DNA from: Heliopora coerulea
Lineage: Eukaryota > Cnidaria > Anthozoa > Scleralcyonacea > Helioporidae
Assembly: GCA_030142905.1 (NCBI GenBank)
Contig: JASJOG010000069.1
Coordinates: forward strand, 124,001-188,000
Direction: 5' to 3'
DNA length: 64,000 bases
Part shown: piece by piece, positions 43,501 through 56,710 of the stretch
How the letters are laid out: every line of letters begins with the position of its first letter
Numbering within the stretch: position 1 is the first letter of the stretch
Notes under the pieces: generated by a model
What the model saw: only the letters and a program-made list of their open reading frames with translations
Database searches by the model: none
Told to the model about the DNA's origin: nothing
Made by a program: the position numbers and the translations under genes

Positions 43501-46500
43501 TTCGTTCCACCCTATTTTCAACACCAGCAGTTTTATGTTCATATTATTGCGAATACTGTTGAAGTACTTTTTATTTTCAGGGATAAGCCAAAGTTTGGAG
43601 GTGCAGGTGTTATGAAGCAGTGTTGTGTGTAAGTTGAACTTCTGTAATCAAATTCTTCAGATTAAGAGCATCAGGACTTGATAAATTTTTTAAACTGAAG
43701 CGGCAAATATCCATGGCATTTTCGTTCCTAGAATGTAAATGTTCAATATACAGAGGTTGGTAAAATGTCCTTCACTCAAATGATATGTTTTCTGGGAGGA
43801 GACAGGGAGGGTTAATCACTGCTAACCTTGCGATCTTCTTGGATATAATGGAGAAGCAGTCTAATACCAACTGTAGACGCGAAGTTTAATATGTGAAATT
43901 ATATTTTATGCAGCATAAACTTGCATTCATGAAAACAAGGCACAAGTCTTGGAGAAATCAGACAATAAATAAAATATTAATCAATCCATAAACTGCAAAT
44001 ACTATTTTAAATTCGTGCATCAAAATCTCTCCAGGACAAAATGTCTGCTGATTGTAGTATTGATCGAATATTGTCGTGGGTAGTAGGATGTTCCTTTAGG
44101 TTTTTGAGTCCGTTTAGCTGCGTGTTTAACTGTATTTCCTTGTATTTTTTGCCATGTAGACATAGAAAATGCAAAAGTCCTCTTCCACCTGATTCCAAAC
44201 GATTGAAAGGTAGGAAATTCAAGAAGGGTAGAATCTTAGATTGAAGTCTTATCATTCCATTCTGGCATATAACTTGGAATTGGACAAGCTGGTGATGTGT
44301 CTGACGTCATTGACTTAGAAACAACCTCTTCTGTTCGAGATGCTTCCCGACCTATTTCCTTGAGCAGTTTGGATTATTGTTATTTATTCAACAATCACCT
44401 GGGCTAACCCCAGAAGTCGTCATTTATTTTCCATGTTCATCAGGATTTTGTTCAATGTTCTCCAAGGCTAGGGAGGTGCTTCGATTTATGAATGTATCTC
44501 GCTGCGTATTCAGGATTTTTGCTACGGGTTGTTATATTTACATATCTGTATATTTCTGTTTGTCCATACATCAGTGGATATGAATATGTATTATGAACAC
44601 GGTAAATCGGTAATTTTCATAAAAACGTGATACGTGCTTTCAAGGCACGTGCACTATATACTGTGGATGAGATATTTATACGTAGATAGATACGTGGATA
44701 GATATATTTATACGTAGACGTATAAATTTATACATACTCATATGATAAAGTAAATGGATTGTACCCGGGAGAAGCAGGAGGTATTGTTGAAAGTAGATCG
44801 TTCAGGTTATTGTAGTCTTGAGGAAGGCTGTTAGTGACTAACCTTTCGGCGGCCACAACGGCGGCCTTCTTCAGAGTGTAAGCCTTTTTAAACATACATG
44901 CACATTACTTATATACACCTAATGAATGAAGGTGACTGCCACTTAGGCCGTCGAAGAGTCATTCAGAAACTCAAGACTATGAAAAATCCAACTTTTTGGC
45001 CCCCGGCTGGGAATCTAACTCTCAACCCTTGGAATCTCAGCACCCTGCTAACTGAGCCACAAAGGACATTGACGAGAGCTAAGCTGCGAGTTCGGTATTT
45101 AAAATGGTGGTAATGAATATAAACTAATTTTATAAGATGTAAGACTGACGCTCGAAAATTTCCTTCATCACATATATAAACTCTGAGTCATTTACAGACA
45201 ATTCATATACAAACGACCCACGATTGTTTGTTTAATAATTCGCCACATAGATTGATAAAAGTTAGTAAAAAATAAATGATACCCTGTACAAAACATAGAA
45301 CATAACCCACGTGTGACAGGAGACTGTCCCAAATTACAACCGTCCTAATCGAATGATGGAAATAAGAGCCCAGCTCAATACACGAAGATGAAATGTCATC
45401 TTTTCAAAATACAAGCAAGCCACAAATACAATTTAAAGAGATTTATTACATTGACGTTTCGTTGCCATCGCGCAACATTATCAAAGTGACATTATTAGAG
45501 ACCTTTCCCGCCCGGTAAATCATTGGTAAACGCACATCCGTCCTCTTTAATAAAAAAGTATGGAATGAATGTGAGTCCCAACAAAACAGGATTGGGTAAG
45601 TCGGTATGTGAATGAAGGTGTCTTAGGGAATTTGGAGGGGTTAGTTTGAGAGAATAATTTTTCGAGGTTTTATCACAAGATTTAGGGGACGTTTGAGAGG
45701 GCCATTGACATATGCAATGTTTACTTCGCTTTTGCCAATACATTTATGTCAATGTTAGATCGCAAGATTTGGAATAAGATTGCACTTATAAACGATGGGT
45801 TTCGGAAAAGTTTATGGATGATGTCGTCTTTATTTGGCTATGTATAAGGTCAATTGAGTATTTCGTCGCCGAAACGAAACTATTATAATGTTGTTGAGTT
45901 GGACAATCCACGTTAATTTTTTGTGTGAAACACCACAACGTAATGTTGTTGGACAGTGGAGCAGACTTGTTGGTCAATGTTATACGCTTGTTGTAAACCA
46001 TGCCGTTGCAGAATAACCTGCTTTCACAGGATTTTACCTTCGTTCTAGCAAGCGAACAAGGAAAGTGTTTTCCCTGCGTTATAAGTGATGGACTTTTTTC
46101 TAAATTAAGTCTAGCCTCGGCAACATCCTTGGAGCTTTTATATTGGAGAAAGAGTTTTTCTTTCCTGTTCCTTGGTTATAAGTGATGGACTTTTTTCTAA
46201 ATTAAGTCTAGCCTCGGCAACATCCTTGGAGCTTTTATATTGGAGAAAGAGTTTTTCTTTCCTGTTCCTTGGTTTTTCAGGGGTTTACCTTGAAGAAGGC
46301 AGAATTTTTCCATCTTCGCGCGCATCGGCTGCTGCTGCTGTTTTGCAGGAGAACTGAGTTTTTCCCTTCTTAGTGCCTGTCTTGGCCACGGATACGGTGC
46401 CTCCTATTTTGTTTTCTGATTTAGACAGAACACAAAAAACTTCTGGAACTTTGGTAGTTAGAACAGGCGATAAGTGTGAGTTTTGCCGCCCAGTTTTAGT

Positions 46501-49500
46501 GCTGTATGTTATAGCCATTAGAGAACCAGGATGAAAAACAAGTTGGAAAAGAGCGATGACTAAGTTTTTTGTTTGTTTGTTTTAATTCCGTTTTGTGTAC
46601 AGTTATCAAGAAACCTTCGTCTATGGTGGTGAAGCAAGCGGCAAAACTGAAACGCGAGGTCAAAGTAAAACGAACCAGAAGCACTGTTAAAGTTGTCGAG
46701 ACGCGTCAATGCAAGCCCCTGCCTGGTCCATTATTAAATCACGTGAAGAAGACGCAAGGTTCTAATGACATTAAGTTGTCTTGGACTGTAAGTGAGAATT
46801 TTATAACTATTTATAAATACAGTTTCTGCTCGAGGTGTAATGGTACAGGGAATGCACGACATGTATCAGATAGATCCACTACAAAGGTGTGATTGACGTA
46901 CATTTGCAGTGCAATGTTCCTTTATTTAAGACTGCTGATAAAATTTCTCAATATGCAACCTCCAGTTTTAATATGATATATGTTATGTTAGACCGCTAAT
47001 AAGATTTTTGTGCATGCAAATACAAAACTTTGGCTGAAGCTGAACAATGAAACGAAATTTTTGCGTTGCTAGCTTACCATTCGTAAACATTTAATTCATT
47101 AAAATATTTGCATCCTTAGGTCTTTGAGGATTCAACTTGTTATTAACAAAAATTATTAAATTAGTAAAGAAATGTAAAGACAAGCAAACCAAACATATAC
47201 CGTCACACTTAATTCATAAACGTATCAAGTATTTGTCTGTTGATGTCTTACTGTTGGCACAACAGATGGTTGTATTATGGATGTCGGTGAATCGCTACTG
47301 TCTATCAGCACTAATAGGAGGGCAACGCCCTTTCATGTAATGCAAATCTTGGTGATTCGGTTAAGAGGGATAATTTGGTTTGCTTGTTTCTGGTCTTCGA
47401 AAGTATTTACAACTTGTTATTTTCTTTTCCAATATGGTTTGACCAGCTATGCAATCAAATGCGTTACGCTTTGCATGTTCACCATACCTGTCTAAGTTTC
47501 TCATCCAAGTCACCATCAAGAGGTGCTTGATATCTAAACGTTGTTGTAATGCTCTTAGTTACATGGATGTGCTTGATTGGCATTTTATGTTCATCTTGTA
47601 ACTGTAAAAGCAAAAACAGTTGGACTTCCGACTAACATCACGATAATGATGATATTTGATAACCTTTTGGTATATCTAATATGAACTATGATTGATATAT
47701 CAGACTGCTTTTTCTGTAACTTCCTGTAGGACTCATATACTGAAGACAACTGCTGGGAAACGGGTTTCCATATTTGTGTTACGAACAAAAATTCTTTCCC
47801 CCCAGTAGAACTTTGTTTCTTATGTGGCAGCGCAGGAAAAGAACAGGTAGGGCGTAGTAAAAGTCAATGAATATTGCCTACAGTTGATGCTTGTATTTCC
47901 TTTAATATTATGCGAGTTGAAGATATATACTGTATGATATACCAGTAATGTAACTGTATATATGTAATTACATTAAACGTAACACAAATGTCAAAAGTTT
48001 CATGCCTTTAACGGAACAGATGCTGTATTGTCGAGTTTGTGCCGAACCATTTCACCAGTTCTGCCTGGAAGAAGATCCTGTTAATACCCAGTGGTGGACG
48101 TGCAACCGTTGTCGAACTTGTTGTGTCTGCGGACATCAAAATAAGGTGAAATTTTCTTACTTCACTTAACAGTGGATAAAAAATTATTATAAAGAAGTTA
48201 ATATTGAGCTTCGTTGAAAGGGCGACTTGTTTTTGTCCCAAAGCTGTCGCCAAGATGTATAGAAAACTGCAAACGGGACATAAATTGCTTGAAAGACTAT
48301 AACCGTGAACTGGATAACTTACTGAATGAAGAAAAGGGATGAACTTGTTGTGCACTACTGTCTCAGCAGATCATTTTGAGACCACTCTTGTGTTCCAAAA
48401 ACAAGTATCGTTGCGCAACATTTTACATTCGATTGCCTGAAATTTATAAGAGTGCTGTAATCATTTGAGATTTCCGAGACATCCTCAGAACATTATCTAA
48501 AGTAAATTTCGTGATCATCGTATATTGTTAAAGTTAACGGAAACGTTGCCTACAAAATGACTTTAACTCGCACCTTTGTGTCACCCGACTACGACTCTAC
48601 TAGTTAATATAGTAGATTGTTACTCAGCTTACAATTTGTCCAGTGCTACGTCGGTTAACCAGACCATAAAATCATTCGTGTACTGTGTTTTCGATTAACG
48701 ATGTTGGGAACTCCGAGTAATAAAATTTTGACAGCTGTACTGTTCCAATTTTAAGCTTCATCCTATCTTTGGGAATGAAGCTAATTGCACACATGTTGCA
48801 TATAAACCTGATGGTGTTACGGTATGACGTCCTTTGCAGAGGTAGCACTTGATAAGACGTCCGCGAAAATTCATTAGGCTAATTTTTTTCAGTTTATCTT
48901 TTATTTCGGATAGTTGCATTCTATGGTGTTGTTTACCTAAGCTGACGACAGGTCCTAAGAGAACTATTCTAGTATTAGCATTCCCTGTGTTATCAGCGAG
49001 TTATAGATAGAGGTTTATATATCAGGAACGTTATTTACGATAAACGCAAAACCTCCGTACCTCTTGCTTTGAGTCAATCCCTCCATCTGTATTTTGTTAA
49101 TTTATCATGAAAGTAATTTGTTATGAAACAAAGGCGGTGTTCGTTGAATTAACATGTTGTCCATTTTGTTTTCAGCTTGTCATGTGTGATAAATGTCAGC
49201 GATGCTATCACGTCGAGTGTTTAGGACCCAATTATCCTACCGAGCCCCAGGGTGATGAGGAAGAAGTCTGGGTAAGTAAAACACCAATATCAAACAATAT
49301 CACTAGAAGAACACTTTTCTGTGTTTTGAAATTGAGTTGCGAGCTAGCGATGAGCTCTAGCCCACAGTTTTCAGTTTTAGTCTTACCGAAAAGCGTTAGG
49401 ACCATGCAGCCCGCCTAATTTCACGTTTTAACATAAGTTAACGCCTTCCGGACGGCAAGTTCACTCTGCTGAGTAAAATTCTCTAACAAACTAAATGCTT

Positions 49501-52500
49501 TGAATCCGGGGGAATCGATACGTGTTGGTGATGGTAGATCGTCCAGTTTAATGTAGTCAAGAGAAAGACTATTGGTGACTGACGTTTCGATGGCCTCAGC
49601 GGTGGTCATCTTCAGAGTCGAAGATGACTGCCGCTGAGGCCGTCGAAACGCAGTCACCAACATTCTTTCTCAAGACTGCACTAACCAGAACGATCTACCA
49701 TCGTCAAAATGTAAAAATTCTCTCCCGTTAGCTAGAATAGAACCATAAGAGTGGTGAATCCAGCTATTGGAGAAAGGGTTTAGCATAAATCAACGTATTC
49801 TTTCTCGTGCATCATACTCTATATTTCGTCGTAAACTACCTGCATTTTGCAACATAATTGTGCTTGATGTCACCAGAAGTGGGCAGCTACGTAGACTTAT
49901 TTGCGCGCAATATATTTACAGAAGAATCCCTGCTATCCCGTACAATGTCTCGCAATTTCATGTCGTAACAACCGATGTATTGGCTGGTTAAATTATCAGA
50001 TTATTCCTTATAATATATCTCTCACAAAAACCCCCTTTCGTTTTCAAACTATTGCGTTGTTTTATTCGTACTGTCCTACTCCCCTTCATTTGAAATTATT
50101 TGTTGAAGACCTATGACATTTCCGAAATATGTCGTCCATGTTCTTTTTTGTTGAGAATCGCAAGTATGTGATGCTTTTGCCATATTTCTAATTTGACGCT
50201 TACAAGAGCGAACTACGACATGTACCTTGAATAAATAACAAATCTCCTCCTTTAATGATTTAATTAATGTATAGCAATTTCTTAGTTTTGTACGCGCTGT
50301 GTCAAATGTTCCAAATGTGGGAGAACTACAGCAGGAGATGCACCAGAAGACCAATGGACTCACGGCTTTACCATGTGCGCAGCGTGTGGAAAAAACTGGG
50401 ACTTGGGCAACTATTGTCCCTTGTGTAAGAAATGCTATTCCAATGAAGATTTTGATTCCAAAATGATGCAGTGTGTTCAGTGTGATCACTGGATTCATGC
50501 TTCATGCCAGGTATAGTTACGCAAACTACTTTTTTTGTTCTACTGAGATAACCTTAAGATTTTTAGAAATCTTGTCTGTGCTTCATGTATTAAAAGTTGG
50601 TCGTTAACTGGAAACCATCCGTGAAAACGCGGTTGCTACAAAATTTTCCATTGTTGGTTTAAGATGATAACATTGCAGAAATATTTTAATGTCGAAACAA
50701 ATTATTTCAACATAGTTGATCCTGCCAATCACAAAATCCGAAAAATGATTGATCTCCTCATTATAGGGGCTAACAGAAGATGAATACCAGTGCTTGGCTG
50801 TGATGCCAGACGACGTTCAGTATTTCTGCAAGTCCTGCTACGATGAAGAAACTCCTGAATGGCTGGACTCCGTTCGCCAGGAAATACAAGCTGGATTTAT
50901 TTATGTAATACTCGCATTGGTGTCGCTTAATTTGATTCCTTTCTTCATATCAGCTCACATTTCTTTCCCACTTCCCTTCCCTTCCCTTCCTTTCATTTTC
51001 TTACACTTCGCTTCGCTTCCCTCCTTTCCTCTTACATTCTCTAGCATTCCTTCAGCTTGTGTTGTCTTGCGTTACAATGCATTAAGTTATACTGTATTTA
51101 CATTTAAATTTCATATCATTTCTATCCATATACTTTCCTTTCCGTTCCTGGGGTTAACACTTCCTTCGCGCTAATTTAAATTACTTAACTGTATTTTATT
51201 TTACAGATTGTTGATACTCTGATGAGTTCTACAAACTACAAAGTCCTTAAAAAATACTTTGAACAGGTATCTTAAAGTTTCATTTTATCAAAGATTCTTC
51301 CCGAATTAATCCCAAATAGAACAAACTTGAGAATCATTTCGGTAAAACTAAAAAAAAGTAACTAAACCTGTTTCAGATAGTCATATTTGAATAATCATTT
51401 TTCGAAACCCGACTATTTGAGTACTGAGGTAATTCACTCGATAGTTTGTAAAATCTGTACAGATAGAAGATAAAACATATTCCGAAGAGGAACATCTTGA
51501 GAACTCAGAATACGAGTTAAAATCAAGACGAAGGTTGAATCATTAATATTTTGGTTTTATTTCAAAACCATCATCAGACGATTATAGTCTGATGATGGTT
51601 TTGAAATAAAACCGAAATATTACTGATTGAACTTTCGTCCTGACCCGTATTCTGAGTTTTCAAGATGTTCCTCTTTGGAATATGTTTTATCTTGTATTTT
51701 TTCAAATTGTCGGCTGGCTATGGCTTCTGTACATATAGATTGCCATCCTTTGTCTATTTTTACTAAATTAATTTAGGTGTCTTGTAAGCGATTTATGGCA
51801 CATGTATTTATTGTTGCGTATTTAGAGGATGTTTGGAAATGGTCATCCGAAAGATCTTGATGCTGTTCAAAATAAAGTGAAAAGAAAACAATACAATTCT
51901 GTTGTAAGTTTATTAGTAATTTGTTGTTAAACTCTTTCACTGGTTAAGTAACACTTGGCTGGCAGGCTAACAAATCCAAGTAATTATCGCCACTCAGTTA
52001 AATCATAAAAAATCATAAAAATAAAATCATAAAAAACGTGCTTATATTCGGGATATTTTCACCAATCCCAGGCTTAAAAGCTTCATTCAAAACACTTAAA
52101 TAAAAAATGTTTGTTCTTCCATTAGTACGCTTCTCGGATAAACTACAGTTAAACGGCAAAACCGACATTTCAAACTTTTGCATCCATCATCAGGGTAAAA
52201 TGGTTACGAAAAAGTGTGGTTTATTAACTTGTTTTATCAGAAACGTTTGCTTAATGAATTATAGTAATAACACGCGTACACCTCTTGCCAGTTGACGAGG
52301 GCGTAGTATAACTAGACATTGTCTTTGATACGCCATATTGGCATGTCATTGAAACAGAAGAGGTAGACAACGACTTGCATGGAGCTGCGCGAGTTGTTTG
52401 ATAAAACGAATAATTTTGGGATAGTATTGTCTTGTTTTTCCATATAGGCACAATCCTCGTTTATCATGTTTTGTGGGACAAATTAATAGGGTTTTGAAAA

Positions 52501-55500
52501 CACTGACCTGTCCGCACACAATTGGCTACGTGTGGCCTGAATAATCCAAACTATTTATAATATTAAAATATGCAATCTTGTTGAACGAACGAACACTTGG
52601 TTGGGGGTTCGGAGTACACTTCAGGGAGCATTCTCCAATTGTCCCTGTTCTCAAAAGCATTTTTCGCTTTAGCAACAAACCATGCTTCTTTCCAATTCCT
52701 AGTAGACCATCTGATTTCCTAACATACGACGGAATCTTCATTTCCGTATACATGCTTCGTTAATACCAAATTTCCTGTCTTTGCCAATCATACATATCTG
52801 TGATGTTCGTTACTTCGTTGTCCGAAGGTACGTCCTGTCTCTCCAACGTATTCTACATCAAAGTAATAAAATAAAGAAATGAATTGGAAATGAGAATAAT
52901 CTAAACAACTGAAAGAAAAAGCTGAAATTATAAGGACTGAACGATATTACGCGGAGAAAATACTGCCAAAAATGTAGCATCTGAGAATTAACATATCTGT
53001 TTTAGAAAGCCTTTATACTTGTGAATAAATTACAGAAACTTTATATTTAGGATAGTTATACCAAAGACCTTCAAGCTATATTTCAGCAAGCTAAATCGAC
53101 GTTGACTGCCAAAGATGACATATTGAGAGGGCTCTGCGGCTTGGTACACTTATTTGAAAAGGTAAAGGTGTTGACAACTCATGAAATGATCTGGCTTTTT
53201 GTTGAACATTTTTCAATAAGATAAAAAAGTTATTCAATAAGATAAAAAAGGACAGGTGAAATGGTAAGGAAAGTTATTCATCTGGGGCTGGTTGTTCGAG
53301 GGGTAATTGACGTGAGAACCCAGGATACCCCTTTTATCTGCAGTTTAGTTTTGTTTAGTTTAATTGATCGGTCGCGCACAAAATTTTACAGCAAAACCGA
53401 TTTGAATGTTTTCCAAGTCTATGGATCAAAATTTCAGCTTTTTATGCAATATTCTCAGAATTTGATCACAAAAATTTCACCATTCCCATATTAAGCAAAT
53501 TGTTTGATGAACAATCTGGCGGACGCACTGTGAAAGCGAGAACCTCCATAAAGCGTGGGTGCGTTTGTTTTTACTTTTAGTTGCGCTTGAGAATTTGTTT
53601 TTTGAATCAGAAAAGGAGTCCTACGTCTCACTTGTATTTTTTCCTACACCCTTATTTTTCTTCCTTTTTTTCTTCCTTTTTTATATATACACACATATAC
53701 AGTGTGCGGCAAAAATACCTCCCACATTTTACTGGTTGACAAAAAGGCCAAGACAAATGTTATTTAAAAACATATTTTACTGTCATTAAAGTAAAGATAT
53801 ACAGTTTGTTTTCATTTGTTTTTTGAAAATGATATCCTCCAAATGGTGGTCTCTATTCGTGATACACTGTTGTAGTCGATTTCTGAAGTTTTCCATCACC
53901 CGGTGAGCCATTTCCGGCGGTATTTCTGCAGTTATTTGGCTTATAGCAGCCTTCAATTCATCAATTGTTGTTGGTCGATGTTTATATACCTCAGCTTTCA
54001 GGTAGCCCCAGAGAAAATAATCACATAGGGCGAGATCAGGCGAGCGTGCAGGCCATCCAACATCACCGCGTAAGGAGATCAAGTGTCCTGGAAACAACTG
54101 CCTTAAAACTGCCATTGATTTTCTCGCAGTGTGAGCAGTGGCTCCATTCTGTTGAAACCACACATCCGAATTTCCAAGGTTTGTGAGTTCTGGCTCCAGA
54201 AATGTTCATGGCATCTCCACATACCGATCAGAATTTACTGATACCGTTTGGCCTTCCTCGTCATCAAAAAAAGTGAGGGCCCCAAACACCAAAATTTGCA
54301 ACAGCGCACCTCACAGTAACTCGTTCGCTGTGTAAAGGTCTTTCATGAAGCTCTTTAGGATTGTTTTTCGCCCAGTAGCGAAAATTCTGCTTATTGACGC
54401 AACCAGATAGATGGAAGTGGACTTCGTTACTTGTAAGGAGAACAGCATTTGCAGGAACATTTTGAAGGATATCTTCACAGCATGCCATGCGGTTTTCCCA
54501 ATCATGTTCATGAAGTTCCTGAACAACCATCATTTTGTATGGATGGAACTTTAGATCAGTGTGTAAAATTCTCCTGACAGTTCGATCAGACAGTCCCTAA
54601 GCAGAAGCATGTTTACGGGCTGAACGTGATTTCAAAACAGATTGTCTCACAGCTTGGACATTTTTGGGAGTTCGAACGCTTCGAGGTTTTCCAGGTGGTT
54701 TTTTTTTTTAACGCTGAACCTGTGGCCCTGAAATTTTCAGTCCATAGTAATATGTATTTTCTGTCTGGAACAGCAGCATTTCGATTTAGCCCGAAGTGAA
54801 TGCGAAAAGTTCTCTGTGTTTCAATCACAAATTTACCATTCTTGACAAACGTTTCAACAGCAAACGCACGGTGTGCACCGGTCCAAACCATGAGGGATAC
54901 TGAAAAAAAATGGTAAACATTAGCTACATGAAGACACGGTTAACACCTACCTAGCTTCACAAGCATCACACCAATAGCCATGTAAAATATGGGAGATTTT
55001 TCTGCTGCACCCTGTATATACATATATATATATGTTGTGATTTTGTTCTCCGGATTTGTGTTTTGGTGTGTCGAGCTTTGGACTTGGTCCTTCAAGTCTT
55101 CGTCAGGTTATGGTGAGGTATTTGCACGTGGTTTGTTTCTATCAGTTTGGTCCATGAGTCTTTGCGCGTGTAGGCGTTCCGAGCGTCTGATAGGTGGATT
55201 GGGCTGTGGGCTGTTCTCATCGGTGGATTTTGATGAATTGAAGTGATTGGTTGGTTCATGGATAGTAGGCTGTGATGTAATGTTAGTTGGCTGTTCTGAC
55301 GTATTTATGTAGGTTTTGCGGTCTTCGTTTCGGATTTTGAATCGGAGCTGGTGTTATGCTGCGGGAATGTCGATGTGTCTGTTAATTGCGGGTTTGTCGA
55401 GGCTGTGCCATGCTTCCTTAAATTTGCGTGCGTGTCTTGTGTTTGCTTGTCCTAGTACTTTTGTGTTGGCCCAATGGAATCTATGGTCTGTATTTTGGAC

Positions 55501-56667
55501 GTGTGCGGCTGGGAGCGATCATGAGTCTTGTCGCTTGATTGCGTTTTTGTGTTCAGTTAGTCTTGAGTTAGTTGTCTTCGAGGTTTCGCCAATGTAAACG
55601 TTGCAATCACAGCGGGAGATCATATAAATTGCGTTATGTTTTTCAAGGTTGTCGACGGTGTCTTTATGTGTTGTGAATATGGATCTGAGTTTACTAGTGG
55701 GTTTGTGTGCTACTTTTATTCGATGTTGTTCCAGTATTCTTGACTTTATTTTGGATATGGTTCGTATGTAGGGTAGAGTTATGCGTCTTGTTTGAGTGGT
55801 GGTGTTGTCTTGTTCGTCGTCCGTGTTTCGTGGAGGATTGTGTTGTCGTTGTACGCTGAATTTGTAAATGAAGTGTCTAGGGTAATTGTTCTTTCTGAAT
55901 GTTTCGTGTAGATATTCTTGTTCTTTCTTTTTGTTTTCTTGGGTGTTGCAGTGCGTTTCAATTCGGTCGAAGAGAGTTCTGATACAGCTGATTTTGTGTT
56001 GGGTTGGGTGGTTGCTATGGTAGTTTAATATTTGATTGGTATGGGTTTTCTTTCGGTACACTTGGGTTTTGATCTTTCCGTTGTCTGTTCTCGTGAGTAA
56101 AACGTCCAGGAATGCTATTTGATAGTTTTGTTCTGTCTCCATTGTAAAAGCGATATGTTCAGTGGTGTTGTTGATGGTGCGGTATAACTCATCGATTTGT
56201 TCTGTTTTTGTAATAGAAAATGCATCGTCGACGTATCTATTGCATAGTTTTATGTTGTTGTTGTAAGAGAATACTTTGCGTTCTAAGTCTTGCATAACGG
56301 CTTCGGCCAAGAAGCTGGAGAGGGGTGATCCCATGGGGGTGCCGGATGTTTGTCTGTAGTACGAGTTATGGACGTCAGAACAGCCAACTAACATCACATC
56401 ACAGCCTACTATCCATGAGCCAACCAATCACTTCAATTCATCAAAATCCACCGATGAGAACAGCCCACAGCCCAATCCACCTATCAGACGCTCGGAACGC
56501 TTACACGCGCAAAGACTCATGGACCAAACTGATAGAAACAAACCACGTGCGAATACCTCACCATAACCTGACGAAGACTTGAAGGACCAAGTCCAAAGCT
56601 CGACACACCAAAACAAATCCGGAGAATAAAATCACAACATTACTATGCCTGGATTACAAGCATTTAA

Positions 56668-56710
<43 letters not shown>

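Noticed and set aside
54989..55246. 85-codon plus-strand frame and its mirror at 56428-56616
   Set aside because: Same sequence in inverted orientation, i.e. the terminal arms of the Penelope-like element; translation is coincidental.
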